NCBI GenBank assembly: GCA_036768485.1
Contig: JAVLUZ010000265.1
Span: forward strand, 1-64,000
From: Mermis nigrescens
Taxonomy: Eukaryota; Nematoda; Enoplea; Mermithida; Mermithidae
Length of the DNA stretch: 64,000 nt
Direction of reading: 5' to 3'
The notes beneath the pieces were generated by a model that saw only the letters and a program-made list of their open reading frames with translations, was not told the origin of the DNA and made no database searches. The position numbers and the translations under genes are program-made. The number at the start of each line of letters is the position of its first letter. Within the stretch, counting starts at the first letter, position 1. Below, one piece after another: positions 35,601 through 43,200 of this stretch.

Positions 35601-38600
35601 TACAATGGTGAAGTAAAATTTTAAAAAATTTCTAACATTACACCTGATTTCACACAATTCAATCAACTAATAATTTCTTAGCTTTTGCCTGCGCATTTAT
35701 TCTTTTTGTTTTGCAAAGATAATCTATACAGAAAAGATTTGTAATGTTATTCATATCTAGCTCAAATTTGAGCAATTCTGAGCAGATTAGAAGACCGTAG
35801 CTATTGTCAAACAAATCCGGCGCTGCGCTGGAAAATTTTGCATTTCCTAGCTCAAAATTACTCTAAAAACCTGTTTTAGCGGTGCTTTAGGCTAATTCGA
35901 GAATTTTTCATTTTTCCCTTTGGGAACCCTTGAGAGATTCAAAACTTATTTTTAGCTTCCGAGGGGAGGGCCAGTATACATAAATAGGTTATTTTTCTTT
36001 ATAGCACACAATGACATGGGACCATTCTACGGTTCAAGTTATGTAACAGCGCCAGATGGAACGAGAACGCCGGCAAGTCTTTCTTTTTTATAAAGATAGC
36101 AAACATTCGATCTTTGAATCTACGAGTATGAAAAGGCATCTCATCGTATGCCTTATTTTTGCTTACTAGAGCTGATTTTTCTTCGCTAGCATTCACTAAA
36201 ATTTGCTTTTTAAATTTTTTTATAAATTTAGCGAGTTTCCTAAGTAATAATCAGTCTTTAAAAGCTTCCAAGCAAAAAAATAATGCTTTTAGACTTCTCA
36301 ACGAAAAAAAATTGATTGGCTATCCAGTTTATGAATGGCCAATTACCGCCTGATTTTGAGCAACATCACATATATGTTTTCGCACATATATACATGCTAC
36401 ACAGCATTAAACTGCTGTAAATACTCATTGAAGGCGTCTGAACGTCAATTCTTGAATTTTTGAAAACTTTTTCTTTTTTTTAGTTTTTCCTGTCGTTGGC
36501 TTTGGAAACCTCAAATATTTTGTCTTATCATAAAGTACGAGTAAATATGAAGCAGACAGAATTTTAAAGGTAAAATAATGCGCGAAAAGATGGTAAAATC
36601 GCATGTCGCTTCGTGCCGGATGTAAAATATTTTCTATAATTTCAGCTCAAGCGCGACCAAAAACGACACTTTTTATAGCCTTTTGAGTGAGGCAAAAATT
36701 TTTTCGAAAAATTAGAATTTTATAATTTCAATGGATAGAGCATGCAACAAAACGTCGAAAAATGCGCTTTTTCGAGCTATAACGATGAATTTTCTGAGAT
36801 ATAGACCAATTTGTGTTGGGTCCATCCTCATTTTCGACCGAATCCTGGATACGGGTCTGGTACTAGATATAATGAGACTATTAAAATAACAATGGTCACT
36901 AGGATTTTGGTCCCTTTTGAAAATAATCGTCATCGTAGAAAGTATTAACATGCCTTCGAATCTGTCTCATATCGTTTCTATTACAAAAATTATCCGCTTT
37001 ACGTTTTATCCTTGTTACTTCTTTAGTCAGAGAATAAAATAGTCGATCGCTTTGTTATTGAGCTAATCATAATAAGTGTGCGTTTTTGTCTTTTAAAATA
37101 ATGTGTCGCTTCAGGGTTTGTCGCGCCACAGAGATGGTTTACTTGTCGCTGAAATCGACCTGAATTTATGCCGTCAAGTATCAGACAGATGGGGAATCAG
37201 AATGAGATGATTTGTTTTTCATTTCAATAAACATCATTGTGCAGTGCATGAACGATAATGCCGAATCATTGTAAATCAATGACAAAAGCGGTTTAGAGTG
37301 GATGTATCTGGCGTATGAATCAAAAAATTGATGTTGTTTGCAATTAGTTAGTTAATTATGTAATTAATTAATCAATTAATTAATTAGCAATCAATTAATT
37401 AGCAATCAGTTGTGCTTTAGTGTTAGTTTGCCTGAAAAAACCGTTTTTAAAGCTATTTTCTTAAGCTGTGAAAATTGATGTTCATCTACAGAATTAAGTC
37501 GATTAGGGGTTTTTGAAGTGGGAAAATTTTGAAGCTTTCTTATGTATCGAATAGTTAAAATGTACGCTTAAAATATGTACCTCTCAGTAGAATATTCACG
37601 AAAGGCAATACATATGAAAATGTTTGTAAAGATTACTGGCTAAGCTTGAAATTGAAATATTAAAGTAGAACACTTTTGGCGTGAAGCGCCTAAAATTGAT
37701 CAAAAATTTTGCAACAAACAGTTTGATGGATGGACTTGCAAACTATTTACGTAAATTGTAAAAAACTTGTCATACTCCAGTAATCCATTAGTAAGCACAA
37801 TACGGCGATCGTCAGCATCTAAATCGTTTTTCCAAAAATAACCGATTAAGCTTGCTTATTTCCGGAATGCGTTGTATTAATTACTTTTGAAATTTATGAA
37901 AAGAAATCTCATTAAATAAATTCGATCCATACGCCAGATTCTGAGTTACCCGAAACGAAATACCGGTCTGAGCTTAACCTGGTTTGACATAATTTTATTT
38001 GATAAAGAAATATTGTGTCGCTTAATTCGACAAAACGGTCAATTTTATTTCAATTTCGCTTATTTCCTTTGCTTTTCATGGGCTTCGCTGGGGTCTCGGC
38101 CATAGGTGGGCGGCACCAAAATTCTGGGGGGGGGTGTGCAAGATTTTTCAAACGTCAAAAAATCGCCCTAAAAAATGGTGGTATCGAGAAAACACCATTT
38201 TTCAACGTTTCTCATCGAACATTAACCATTGGCATCAAAAAAATTGCGAAAAAAACAAATTGAATTCTGGGGGTATTTTGGTTTTTCAGCGAGGGGATGC
38301 ATACTCCTAAACCCCCCATGCCCAGGTTTGGTCTCGGCCCGGGGCCGGATCTGATCCACTTCTACTTCATAGGTAACTCTTCAGCGGTCTACACTAATAA
38401 AAGTTTTTACAATGCAATCTCATGTGTTTATTGTATTTGTGCGCACGAGCTGGCGTGAAATAGACCGCAATTTCGATCTTGATTCGTCACATTTAAGTCA
38501 TGTTTGTGCCGTTTTGTTGCAGATGACCCAGCGTCTTGAATACTACGCTCATAGTCTGATCGACTACGTCAACAGAAGTAAGGCGGTCAATACGAAATGA
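11603..38600 (+). CDS. UPB1: Beta-ureidopropionase, 12-exon gene model
   Basis: Last step of reductive pyrimidine breakdown: hydrolysis of N-carbamoyl-beta-alanine (or the beta-aminoisobutyrate analogue) to the beta-amino acid, CO2 and ammonia. The enzyme is cytosolic and of the nitrilase fold. Joining 12 exons gives 1146 nt (381 aa plus stop) without an in-frame stop; the human enzyme is 384 aa. Catalytic residues are visible: Glu118 in QEAW, Lys195 in TRKNHIPR and Cys232 in NICFDRHHP. Also conserved are [28 protein letters not shown] and FYGSSY. Oddities are three non-GT donors (introns 7, 10, 11), Asp234 where homologues have Gly, and a poorly conserved exon 2. Introns total about 26 kb and are packed with repeats. 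Family identity is certain; expression is not shown. Confidence 0.93.
11698..16568. repeat. UPB1 intron 1: degenerate copies of families E, M and K
   Basis: Two families alternate here. Family E copies (about 11765-12130, 12945-13290, 13610-14035, 15150-15600) run from GGTGCACAAGGTCAGGG-like starts to the CCTGTCCGGCTGACC and GTGCATGTATGG ends. Family M copies (about 12350-12797, 14030-14342, part at 15890-15965) share GCGTTTCTGACGATG and end near GATCATGTATGG. At 15972-16265 a unit starts TTAGGGATGTGTCACTTAAC followed by CCGGAACCGG-type runs (family K). Nothing coding was seen. Confidence 0.6.
16569..16693 (+). CDS. UPB1: UPB1 exon 2 (tentative)
   Basis: A 125-nt block between acceptor TTTAATAG and donor AAGA|GTAAAT. 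Its phases fit exon 1 (phase 2) and an exon 3 acceptor at AATAG (18412-18416). With it, the total protein length and the numbering of all three catalytic residues fall within one of the human enzyme. The translation (includes [13 protein letters not shown] and HVADEMK) aligns only loosely with the weakly conserved N-terminal segment of homologues. The fit of length and phase, not similarity, supports it. Confidence 0.5.
17012..17634 (+). mobile_element. hAT-type element with CAGTGGCGGAT ends, in UPB1 intron 2
   Basis: Starts CAGTGGCGGATCTAGG and ends CTTGAATCCGCGCCTG. Flanks CTTGCACC and TTTGCACC form an 8-bp duplication with one mismatch. 623 bp, non-coding. It carries one GGCGCGCAGCGCC palindrome near 17249. 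CAGTGGCGGAT is a common end type among animal hAT elements. Confidence 0.85.
17815..18245 (+). repeat. Family M repeat copy in intron 2
   Basis: Shares with the other M copies the run around AAATAGACAGCTAAAAAGCTT, the TTTACGAATTT segment and the GGGGG-rich tail ending at AATCATGCATGC. The open minus frames of 98 and 69 codons across it are not coding. Confidence 0.55.
18417..18557 (+). CDS. UPB1: UPB1 exon 3 (catalytic Glu)
   Basis: Codons 75-120 plus one base, AVQNKLALP through CMQEAW. It contains Glu118, the general base of the Glu-Lys-Cys triad. The acceptor used is AATAG at 18412-18416, which fits exon 2 phase. A nicer acceptor, TTTTCAG at 18400-18406, would add VRIG, which homologues do have, but would then require a phase-0 exon 2 end that I cannot find. 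Donor GGT|GTGAGA. Confidence 0.85.
18725..19270 (-). mobile_element. Family B relic split by a family G element
   Basis: The left part reads ATTCTTTGTATTCGGCAATG, the family B end in reverse orientation. After the insertion it resumes with TGTACATGTTTTTGGGACC and CTGTAAAAAGGTCTGC, ending near the diverged palindrome at 19250. The centre is displaced by the element at 18776-19149. Confidence 0.7.
18776..19149 (+). mobile_element. Family G hAT-type MITE
   Basis: Starts CAGGGCCGTATTCAAGGG and ends GAATTCTGAATACGGGCCTG, clear terminal inverted repeats. Flanks CCTGTGCA and CCTGTGTA are an 8-bp duplication with one mismatch. 374 bp, non-coding. Other, more diverged copies: 20305-20648, 25176-25515, 29234-29606 and 36560-36865, all in UPB1 introns. 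Confidence 0.88.
19500..20310 (+). repeat. Tandem duplication in intron 3, two units
   Basis: Two diverged units of about 430-470 bp. Both contain TTTGCGGAGGGCCAATTTTT (19567 and 20040), TAGATTACGAATCTGACCTT, and TCCAATTGGxTTTATAATGT (19738 and 20170). The second is followed at once by a truncated family G copy. No coding function was seen. Confidence 0.8.
20979..21417 (+). mobile_element. Family B MITE in intron 3
   Basis: Starts CAGTGTTTTTGTACAAGG (20985) and ends CCGAATACAAAAAATTG. Contains two GGCGCGAAGCGCC-type palindromes (about 21186 and 21278) and TTTGTACATGTACAA near each end. It is joined directly to an inverted family E segment (21418-21800). Confidence 0.75.
21418..21830 (-). repeat. 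Family E repeat, inverted copy
   Basis: Reverse orientation relative to the intron 1 copies: begins with GGTCAGCCAGACAGGTACTG and ends near CTGACCTTGTGCATCTACAT. The 114-codon minus frame here is an accident of the repeat. Confidence 0.6.
22801..22895 (+). CDS. UPB1: UPB1 exon 4
   Basis: Completes codon 121 and encodes 122-152, beginning [20 protein letters not shown], one of the most conserved stretches of the family. Acceptor TCTGTTTCAG, donor CAG|GTGATA. A stop-free minus frame here is a shadow. Confidence 0.95.
22896..23912. other. UPB1 intron 4, unique-looking
   Basis: No repeat family was recognised with confidence. Open frames on both strands at 23366-23632 overlap each other and have no splice context. 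Confidence 0.4.
23913..23997 (+). CDS. UPB1: UPB1 exon 5
   Basis: Codons 153-180 plus one base: [18 protein letters not shown] through DVLWNTA. Acceptor TTTTTAG, donor GCTG|GTATTT. Confidence 0.95.
24057..24133 (+). CDS. UPB1: UPB1 exon 6 (catalytic Lys)
   Basis: Completes codon 181 and encodes 182-206, including [16 protein letters not shown]. Lys195 is the second member of the triad. It is separated from exon 5 by an intron of only 59 bp. Acceptor TTTCAG, donor GAA|GTATAC. Confidence 0.96.
24196..24250 (+). CDS. UPB1: UPB1 exon 7, ends at a GA donor
   Basis: Codons 207-224 plus one base: [18 protein letters not shown]. The protein continues without gap into exon 8, so the boundary is fixed by homology to within the shared GGAAAG. 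The donor reads TTACG|GAAAGG, one T-to-A change at +2 from a normal GTAAGG site. No placement inside the repeat GGAAAG gives GT or GC. Confidence 0.93.
24251..24478 (+). other. UPB1 intron 7: GA-AG non-canonical intron
   Basis: 228 bp, starts GAAAGG and ends CTTCTTCCAG. GGAAAG occurs at both borders, so the cut could also be five bases later, but that alternative is again GA-AG. Reading on past the exon instead meets an in-frame stop after some 15 codons and would lose the catalytic Cys exon. Confidence 0.8.
24479..24593 (+). CDS. UPB1: UPB1 exon 8 (catalytic Cys)
   Basis: Completes codon 225 and encodes 226-262: [19 protein letters not shown] followed by [17 protein letters not shown]. Cys232 is the nucleophile. 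Asp234 replaces a glycine nearly invariant in homologues (NICYGRHHP); the arginine and both histidines are kept. Donor CAG|GTAAAA, phase 2. Confidence 0.95.
25008..25132 (+). CDS. UPB1: UPB1 exon 9
   Basis: Joins to give [19 protein letters not shown], then [12 protein letters not shown] and FTSADGKS. Acceptor TGAATTCAG; donor TCAG|GTTAGA. The phase matches exon 10 over the 10.9-kb intron that follows. Confidence 0.95.
25176..25515 (+). mobile_element. Family G MITE copy in intron 9
   Basis: Starts CAGGGCCGTATTTATGG and ends GAATTCTGGATACGGGTCTG. No clear duplication was found at the flanks. Same internal landmarks as the 18776 copy (AAGATGGTGCACGAAAAGAT, then TCCATAATTTTGG). Confidence 0.7.
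26225..28016 (+). mobile_element. Family F hAT-type element, 5'-truncated, inside family D
   Basis: Matches the intact copy at 58079-59509 along its length. Shared landmarks are TAAGTAT(G/A)TAG(C/T)GCAGCAACGG (26786 and 58979), AAGTCCTAAAAA-type text, and a right end CCCCCGGCTACGCCTGTG. It lacks the normal left end. It carries palindromes at about 26233, 26472 and 27878. At about 26955-27655 it is interrupted by the Penelope-like fragment. Confidence 0.8.
26955..27655 (+). mobile_element. Penelope-like retroelement fragment (GIY-YIG domain)
   Basis: A 5'-truncated insertion with the end of a Penelope-type polyprotein. At 27154-27492 the frame reads [20 protein letters not shown] and then RIAEHTG, the zinc-containing GIY-YIG endonuclease signature (YIG visible; the preceding VYK-type position replaces GIY). 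The upstream frame (about 27084-27180, [20 protein letters not shown]) is the linker from the RT core, joined by a frameshift near 27180. The RT domain is absent. Breakpoints are inferred by comparison with the uninterrupted family F copy at 59135. Confidence 0.85.
28501..28741. mobile_element. Family L MITE, TA-flanked (Tc1/mariner-like)
   Basis: About 240 bp with near-perfect inverted ends: TAGTCTATTTCACGAAACC at the left and its complement GGTTTCGTGAAATAGACTA at the right, bordered by TA. The ends extend inward to CTTGTGCAT. TA duplications and the size suggest a Tc1/mariner-type MITE. A diverged copy is at 39448-39707. Confidence 0.75.
28795..29205 (+). repeat. Family E repeat copy in intron 9
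   Basis: Runs from TAGGTGCACAAGGTCAGGG to CCCCATGTGCATGTATGG, matching the intron 1 copies. The short near-inverted ends (GGTGCACA and TGTGCATG) hint at another MITE family. Confidence 0.65.
29234..29606 (-). mobile_element. Family G MITE copy, inverted
   Basis: Starts CAGACCCGTATTCAGGATTC and ends CTTAAATACGGATCTG. Contains GGCGCGAAGCGCC at about 29469. The flanks show no clear duplication. Confidence 0.65.
30337..33177 (-). pseudogene. LINE ORF2: endonuclease and reverse transcriptase, frameshifted
   Basis: Part 1 (33177-32026) is an apurinic-type endonuclease: [21 protein letters not shown] and FSNSDHNSI are visible. Part 2 (31912-30935) is the reverse transcriptase: [29 protein letters not shown] and the catalytic LFADDVK. 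Part 3 (30954 downward) is the C-terminal region with [15 protein letters not shown]. Breaks lie near 32040 (T-run), near 31910 and at 30935-30954. The open frame runs past the LINE end into flanking DNA, so its own stop is lost. Confidence 0.9.
33238..34104 (-). CDS. LINE ORF1: PHD-like zinc finger plus coiled coil
   Basis: 288 codons, intact. Residues about 36-82 form a cysteine/histidine cluster ([29 protein letters not shown]) of the PHD/RING-like type found in ORF1 of many CR1-group LINEs. Residues about 92-120 look like a coiled coil (heptads in [20 protein letters not shown]). The rest, with [18 protein letters not shown], resembles the basic nucleic-acid-binding part of such ORF1 proteins. 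It ends 60 bp before ORF2 begins. Confidence 0.85.
   Translation of the reverse strand: MRFEKNIDTSLSARSPSRTSNFAVLNAANENSADCVICYKLVTDDDTALLCDFCEHWGQTSCLKVDDHDYETYSKPHSTFYCFHCRPIVKKYLHIEQRLDNFATQLADLQNKIDRLERSRNCSIDYDKNDLSAMINDAIERDSKKCNAVLFNLPLSNSVEDINQVKSLIDSHSDGHDLVSSDVTRVFRDGPIHDNRVQFVKVCLTSAQARHRFISLINKTVRVQSKGPLSRLRCRPDLSFLQRKRQRELVHELNDRKSRGEQGLYIDFRADCVKCKPNVNINSPRLAH
34594..35021 (-). mobile_element. Family B MITE, inverted copy, with TSD
   Basis: 428 bp, from CACGATTTTATTCGGC to GTACAAAAAAAACACTG. Flanks TTTAGAAC and TTCAGAAC agree at 7 of 8. Opposite orientation to the 30058 copy 260 bp away, so the two can pair in a transcript of intron 9. Confidence 0.8.
35150..35485 (+). repeat. 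Family M repeat copy in intron 9
   Basis: Shares CATGGGAATTCTG, GCGTTTCTGACGATGCTCG and the tail CAGGATCATGTATG with the intron 1 copies. Confidence 0.6.
36005..36072 (+). CDS. UPB1: UPB1 exon 10, ends at a GC donor
   Basis: Completes an Ala codon and encodes [18 protein letters not shown] then TRTP. Acceptor TTCTTTATAG. The donor is CCG|GCAAGT, a textbook GC-type donor in an otherwise consensus context. Confidence 0.94.
36073..37114 (+). other. UPB1 intron 10: GC-AG intron
   Basis: Begins GCAAGT and ends GTCGCTTCAG. Homology of the joined protein (RTP then [13 protein letters not shown]) leaves no other boundary. It contains a truncated family G copy at about 36560-36865 ending TGGATACGGGTCTGG. 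Confidence 0.88.
37115..37201 (+). CDS. UPB1: UPB1 exon 11, ends at an AT donor
   Basis: 29 codons, [20 protein letters not shown] then QVSDRWGIR. The next exon starts exactly with the expected Met-Thr. The donor reads CAGA|ATGAGA, one G-to-A change at +1 from GTGAGA. A GT donor inside the exon (CAA|GTATCA at 37178) would splice in frame but delete eight conserved residues. Confidence 0.92.
37202..38522 (+). other. UPB1 intron 11: AT-AG non-canonical intron
   Basis: Starts ATGAGATG and ends TTTTGTTGCAG. It does not match the U12 donor (ATATCCTT), so it looks like a U2-type site with an altered first base. The four-base repeat ATGA at both borders allows other cuts, but none is GT-AG or GC-AG. 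It includes an AATT-rich tract (37345-37410) and a family C MITE (38101-38330). Confidence 0.72.
38101..38330 (+). mobile_element. Family C MITE with perfect TSD, in UPB1 intron 11
   Basis: CATAGGTGGGCGGC to GCCCAGGTTTG, 230 bp. Both flanks are GTCTCGGC, a perfect 8-bp duplication. It is 192 bp upstream of the last exon. Confidence 0.93.
38523..38600 (+). CDS. UPB1: UPB1 exon 12 (last)
   Basis: 25 codons and [23 protein letters not shown] and a short tail. RMTQR-YA matches the C-terminal end of homologues. Acceptor TTTTGTTGCAG. No clear AATAAA was found within 300 bp after the stop. Confidence 0.94.
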   Translation: MTQRLEYYAHSLIDYVNRSKAVNTK

Positions 38601-40114
38601 GATCAATATTGATTCAGTGAGCTATATTTAATCTTGCCTTCTGCCATGCTCCATGAAATTTCCACAGAAATGTTATCCGAAATGGATTTTTTAAAGGAAT
38701 TATCGATAAATTTAAAGCGAAAATGAGCGAAATGACGATATGCTGTATTTAAAGCAAGCATCAGTCTAACGCTGCTTTTGGCGTTTTTGCATAGTTAGCC
38801 CTCGACAGAGATGGTGAAAAATGTTATCTCGTGTAGAAGTGTCAAAACTAAAACCGTATCGAGCATAAGATGCCTGAAAGCGCGTACACGTTGAAAAAGT
38901 GCAGCTTTTCTTAACGATTTCTGGCATTTTTGTAAGAACAATTCTATTTCGTCTCCACAGTAATTTTAAAGGCTGCTTTGGAGAAGTGTTTTGCCTGTAT
39001 AGGTAGGCAAACGCAAAACCTACTTCTTTATTCGTGATCGTCCTGTATTAGTTTAGTGCAGTATTTATCATTTCTGCAGGTACATACGTGCGCTTGCGAA
39101 ATAGTGTTTTTAGTTAGAATTGCTTTTAGCGCGTTTCGTGCTTGTGTGTTCATATTCATTTATCTTTGGTATTTTTCATTTAACTTGCACAGCGTTTGAT
39201 ATGTTTTGTTTTATTGCCATTTTATCGTTTTGAAGTGCCTTACTATCTTTTGTCATTGTATGAACCGGGATTTTGTGAAATCGCGAATATATATCGGAAA
39301 ATGAGAGATTTACTCAGCGTGTGCTTATTTGTGCTGCTTCAAATTTATTCATCCAACACTTTGCTCATTTTATGTCGAAAGTCTTGGAGCTCAAATAGTA
39401 AAGTGCGTTTTTATTTTGTGCTGTGCGTGTGGCGTCCATCACGTCATATAGTCCGTTTCACATAACATTCTGCATAAATCTTAAGAATTGTGTGATTTCT
39501 TTAAATAGATTGCCAAATCTGTAGCCTTAGAAAAGCGGTTCAAACTGAAGCAATGATCATGATAGAGTGCATAGCAATTGATGAGCAAATGAAATTTTTT
39601 TAAACAACATTGCATCACAGTAGGCTGCCCAAAATCCAGCTATACTGCTTCCTGCGTGAATGATAAAAATGGATTTTCACGCATAAGGTTTCGTGAAATA
39701 GATTGCAGGTAACGTATTAGTCTAAAACATGCACATATGTATGGAGTAACTTTATAATTTTTCTGAAGACCTAAAAGTCAAGAATAAGGCCACAAAAGTA
39801 GCTCAGGCGTTCGATGAAATCATAATGCTCATTAATGGGATTCTACTGTACAATGTCACTCATACAGTATACTTAAAGCGAGCTATAAGTCAAACTCAAA
39901 CTATAAGAACTACAAGCTTATCATCATGCTCTTTAAACGAAAATATAGTATTACTGTGACTTTCGCAAACATTCGCCGCATTGCTATGCTGGCTGCTTTG
40001 TAGCTGCGTTAAATTGAAGTGCTTAGCTATGGTTGTTTGACCGTGCCGTCCATTGCTGCATTTCTGTCTTTCACGTGCTTGTTTTCCATTTAATGATGCA
40101 CTAAGATATCAGTA
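38601..40114. other. UPB1-SAP30 intergenic region
   Basis: Holds a diverged family L MITE (about 39448-39707, ends GTCCGTTTCACATAAC and GTTTCGTGAAATAGATTG). The 89-codon frame at 39196-39465 has no recognisable domain. The SAP30 promoter should lie here, but no motif is convincing. Confidence 0.4.
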
Positions 40115-40271
40115 ATGCATGCAAAAACAAATTCTTGCGGTTCCGACATGCTCTGTTGCCTAATGGATAACTCAAAGCGGTGCTTTCGACCAGCTGGACC
40201 TCACTGCTTTAGCAAACGAATGCAGAAAACGGTTCAACAGAAGCATTTGAAATTTATGGTTGACTCGAAAT
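40115..40271 (+). CDS. SAP30: SAP30 exon 1 (zinc module, first half)
   Basis: 52 codons plus one base. [17 protein letters not shown] and [16 protein letters not shown] are unmistakable for the family. The donor is AAAT|GTACGC. The open frame continues into intron and then into the family A element; those residues are not part of the protein. Confidence 0.92.
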
Positions 40272-43200
40272 GTACGCGTACTATTAGCGTGCATGAACTT
40301 TTTATGTTATTAGTGATCGACCGGGGCGACTTTTTTGGCCGGGGCCGGGGCGGTACCGGGGCTGGAAACAAATCCCCGGCCCCGGCCCGGGGCCGGGGCC
40401 GGGGCTGGCCGGGGTCAGACAAGGAAAATATTATTGCATGACACATACTTGGGGTGGGGGGCATAGGAAAGAAATAATGAGCGATTGCTCCATTCAGTAG
40501 TAAATGGCTTTTCATATCAAGTTTTATTACTATTTATGTCACAAGAAACAAATTTAGTCTAGTGTTTCATTGTCTGAATCATCAATAAGGTCTATGTCGC
40601 TGCTATTAGCACACTCTGTATCATTCGAATCTTAGCTACGGCTACTGCTGCTGTAGCAATTGGATGCAATAGGTATTGGATGTAATAAATGAGACATCAC
40701 ACATTCCCATATGGGGGAGGGGTATTACCCCCTCAGGGTCCAAGACACAAGTCATTGTCAGACGATTTTTGGTGAAAACCTTTTGAATTTTTTGAACTTA
40801 ATTTTTTAGTATGGCAAAAGTGTACCTAACTATTAGAATTTCACGAAGTGATACATTATTTTATTATGTGAGCTAGAGTAAATAGATAAACTATCACTAT
40901 AAAACATGCATGTAATCGCTTAAAATTTTATGAGGTTCCCTCAGTATACCTACATGTAACGGCTGGAAATCTAGGGTAGGGGTCCCGCGCCATTTTTAGA
41001 AGGAGGGGGTTAGCGACTAGATCAAAAATGGTAAAAACACATAAAAATAGCCAAAAAAGCACAGGCTTTCGCCAAAAAATGGGGGAGGGTGGTTAAATAT
41101 TTTCTGACTTTCAAGGAAGTTCGGGGCTTCAAAGCGGAGATGGGGGATGGCCCAAATCCTCTGTCACATGTATATTCCTCGGCTATTTTCAGGGGAAGGG
41201 GGTAAGCGGCTCCATTTTTGCAGCCGCTTACCCCCCCTTTGAAAATCTTTAAAATGGTAGAATTTTCAATAAGGAATTCTACACCTTTTTACAGTTTTTG
41301 TTCTTCAAAAATCTTTGTACATGTACAAAGACGGTCCTGAAACGTCTATGTACATCAGCAAAAATCTTCCCCGAATACAAAAAGACCGTGCTTCTAAATG
41401 TGATAATTCGGCCTGAATTTAGTTGATAGTTCGGCGCGAAGTGTCGAAATTTTTATGAGCTTCTGATGGAATTCACACATAAAACTCGACTGAGAAAGCT
41501 AAAACAACTTGTACTACAAAAATGAGAAATATTACAAAAATTGTAATATGCGAATTAAATCTTGTAATAAGCAACACTGCGCTTAGAATGGAAAAATGGA
41601 AAAATGTCAAATATTTAGGAACCCAAAAATTAGCCAAATACACTACTAAAGGTCGGAAAACTATGTTCTACTACCACACTGAAATCGTTACTGTACCATA
41701 TTAAAGTATACAAAAATTTGCATGTACAAAAGAGTGTTTTTTGTATTCGCCAAAGATTTTTCCCGATGTACAAAGACCAGGACTATCTTTGTACATGTAC
41801 AAAGATTTTTGAGAAGATAAAAACTGTAAAAAGGTATAAAATTCCAAAAATTTTTCGGCATTTCCCTCCGATATGAAAAATTGTCTGTCCTATACATCTT
41901 TTAAATTGCAAAATTTAAATTTAGAATGCAGAAATGTCAAATTTTTAGGCGCTTCGCGCCGTTTTGAGACAATTTTAGTAATTCTTGGCGTTAGAAACTC
42001 AGAAATTAGCTAAAATATACAATTAAAAGTCAAAAGACCCTGTTTTGCCACTAATTTTCTGGTCCTCCAATTTGGGATTTCACCCCTCCCTCAACTCTGG
42101 ACCCTAGGAAACTATTTGAGACATATTTAGTTTATCGGATCGGACGCAATTCTGCAGCGTAGTTTATATTCGCCTATAATTAACCTCGGTCCTAATAACT
42201 ATTACACAGGAAACGCGTTTTAAAGCACACGGTTCCCATTCAAATGAATTTAAAAGTGTTTTTTGTAGAAATAGTTTGTTAAAAACGTACAATTTCTAAC
42301 TAGAAATAGAACGTATTTGTCAACTCTAAATCTTTTAGCCATAGCTATGAATGAATGAGTTAAAAGTAGCATTTAGTTTAAATAAGTTAAGTGGAGGAAT
42401 CGAAAATATGCAGATTTTCCTGAACATTCATTCATTAAAAGCTCATTTATACACAGTAGAAAACTTATGACAAGGACTAAGTAAGTATACATATGGTCTA
42501 ATCAGTACAGTTCTCAAAATTAACACTTGCTCATTGATAAATAAGTGCCAGTATCACAGCCTGTACAAAATACGAATTACACTAAATTTTTTCCCGGCCC
42601 CGGCCATTTTTGACCTTGCCCCGGCCGGGGCCGGGGATGCTGAAAAATGGCCGGGATTGCCGGGGCCGGGGCCGGGGCCGGTCGATACTAGTTAATATGA
42701 CGGGTAGGTAGGTTAGGTAGGCGGCTAAAGTTAAGAATATGGTACTTCTAGAAAAGGAGCAAAACGAATACGGAACGGAATGCCAAAATTTATGTGCCAA
42801 ACTGGTAGAACATGATAAATTGAAGCGCGGAAAAAAATTTTGGTGAAAAAACTGAGCCATAATTGCAAAGTTGCAGGTAGCTGTCGATTTGAGTGTTGGG
42901 TGGGACGATTAAACGGCTCGATCCAAGGACTTACACATTTGTCAGAAATGAATAATATGGGCTAAAATTATGGGAGGAAGCATAGCAATGAAGGAGAAAC
43001 AAGAAAAAAGGCGCGGAAAGCTGTTTGAAATTTATAAAAAAAACTTTAAAAAATTTTCAATTTCTTGCATGTTTTTTCGGTTTTACTTGATAAGATATTA
43101 GAAAATCTAAGTTTTTGCTTCTAATATACTTAGGCTTAGGCTTAGTATATCTGAAAAGGTGCTTTTAAGCTGCTTGGGTCGAGGTCGCTCCCGCTCAGGT

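Noticed and set aside
37178..37201. GT donor CAA|GTATCA as the true end of UPB1 exon 11
   Set aside because: It would give GT-AG splicing in frame but delete eight residues (VSDRWGIR) that align with homologues. Kept only as an alternative.
11603..38600. UPB1 as a processed or ordinary pseudogene
   Set aside because: It has introns, an intact frame, all catalytic residues and consistent phases. Only the unusual donors argue for decay.
39196..39465. 89-codon hydrophobic frame between UPB1 and SAP30
   Set aside because: AT-rich, no recognisable motif, and its end overlaps a degenerate MITE.
40272..40441. C-terminal extension of the SAP30 exon 1 frame
   Set aside because: The frame crosses the donor and enters GC-rich transposon ends (Gly/Arg/Pro runs). 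Homology resumes only at 46963.
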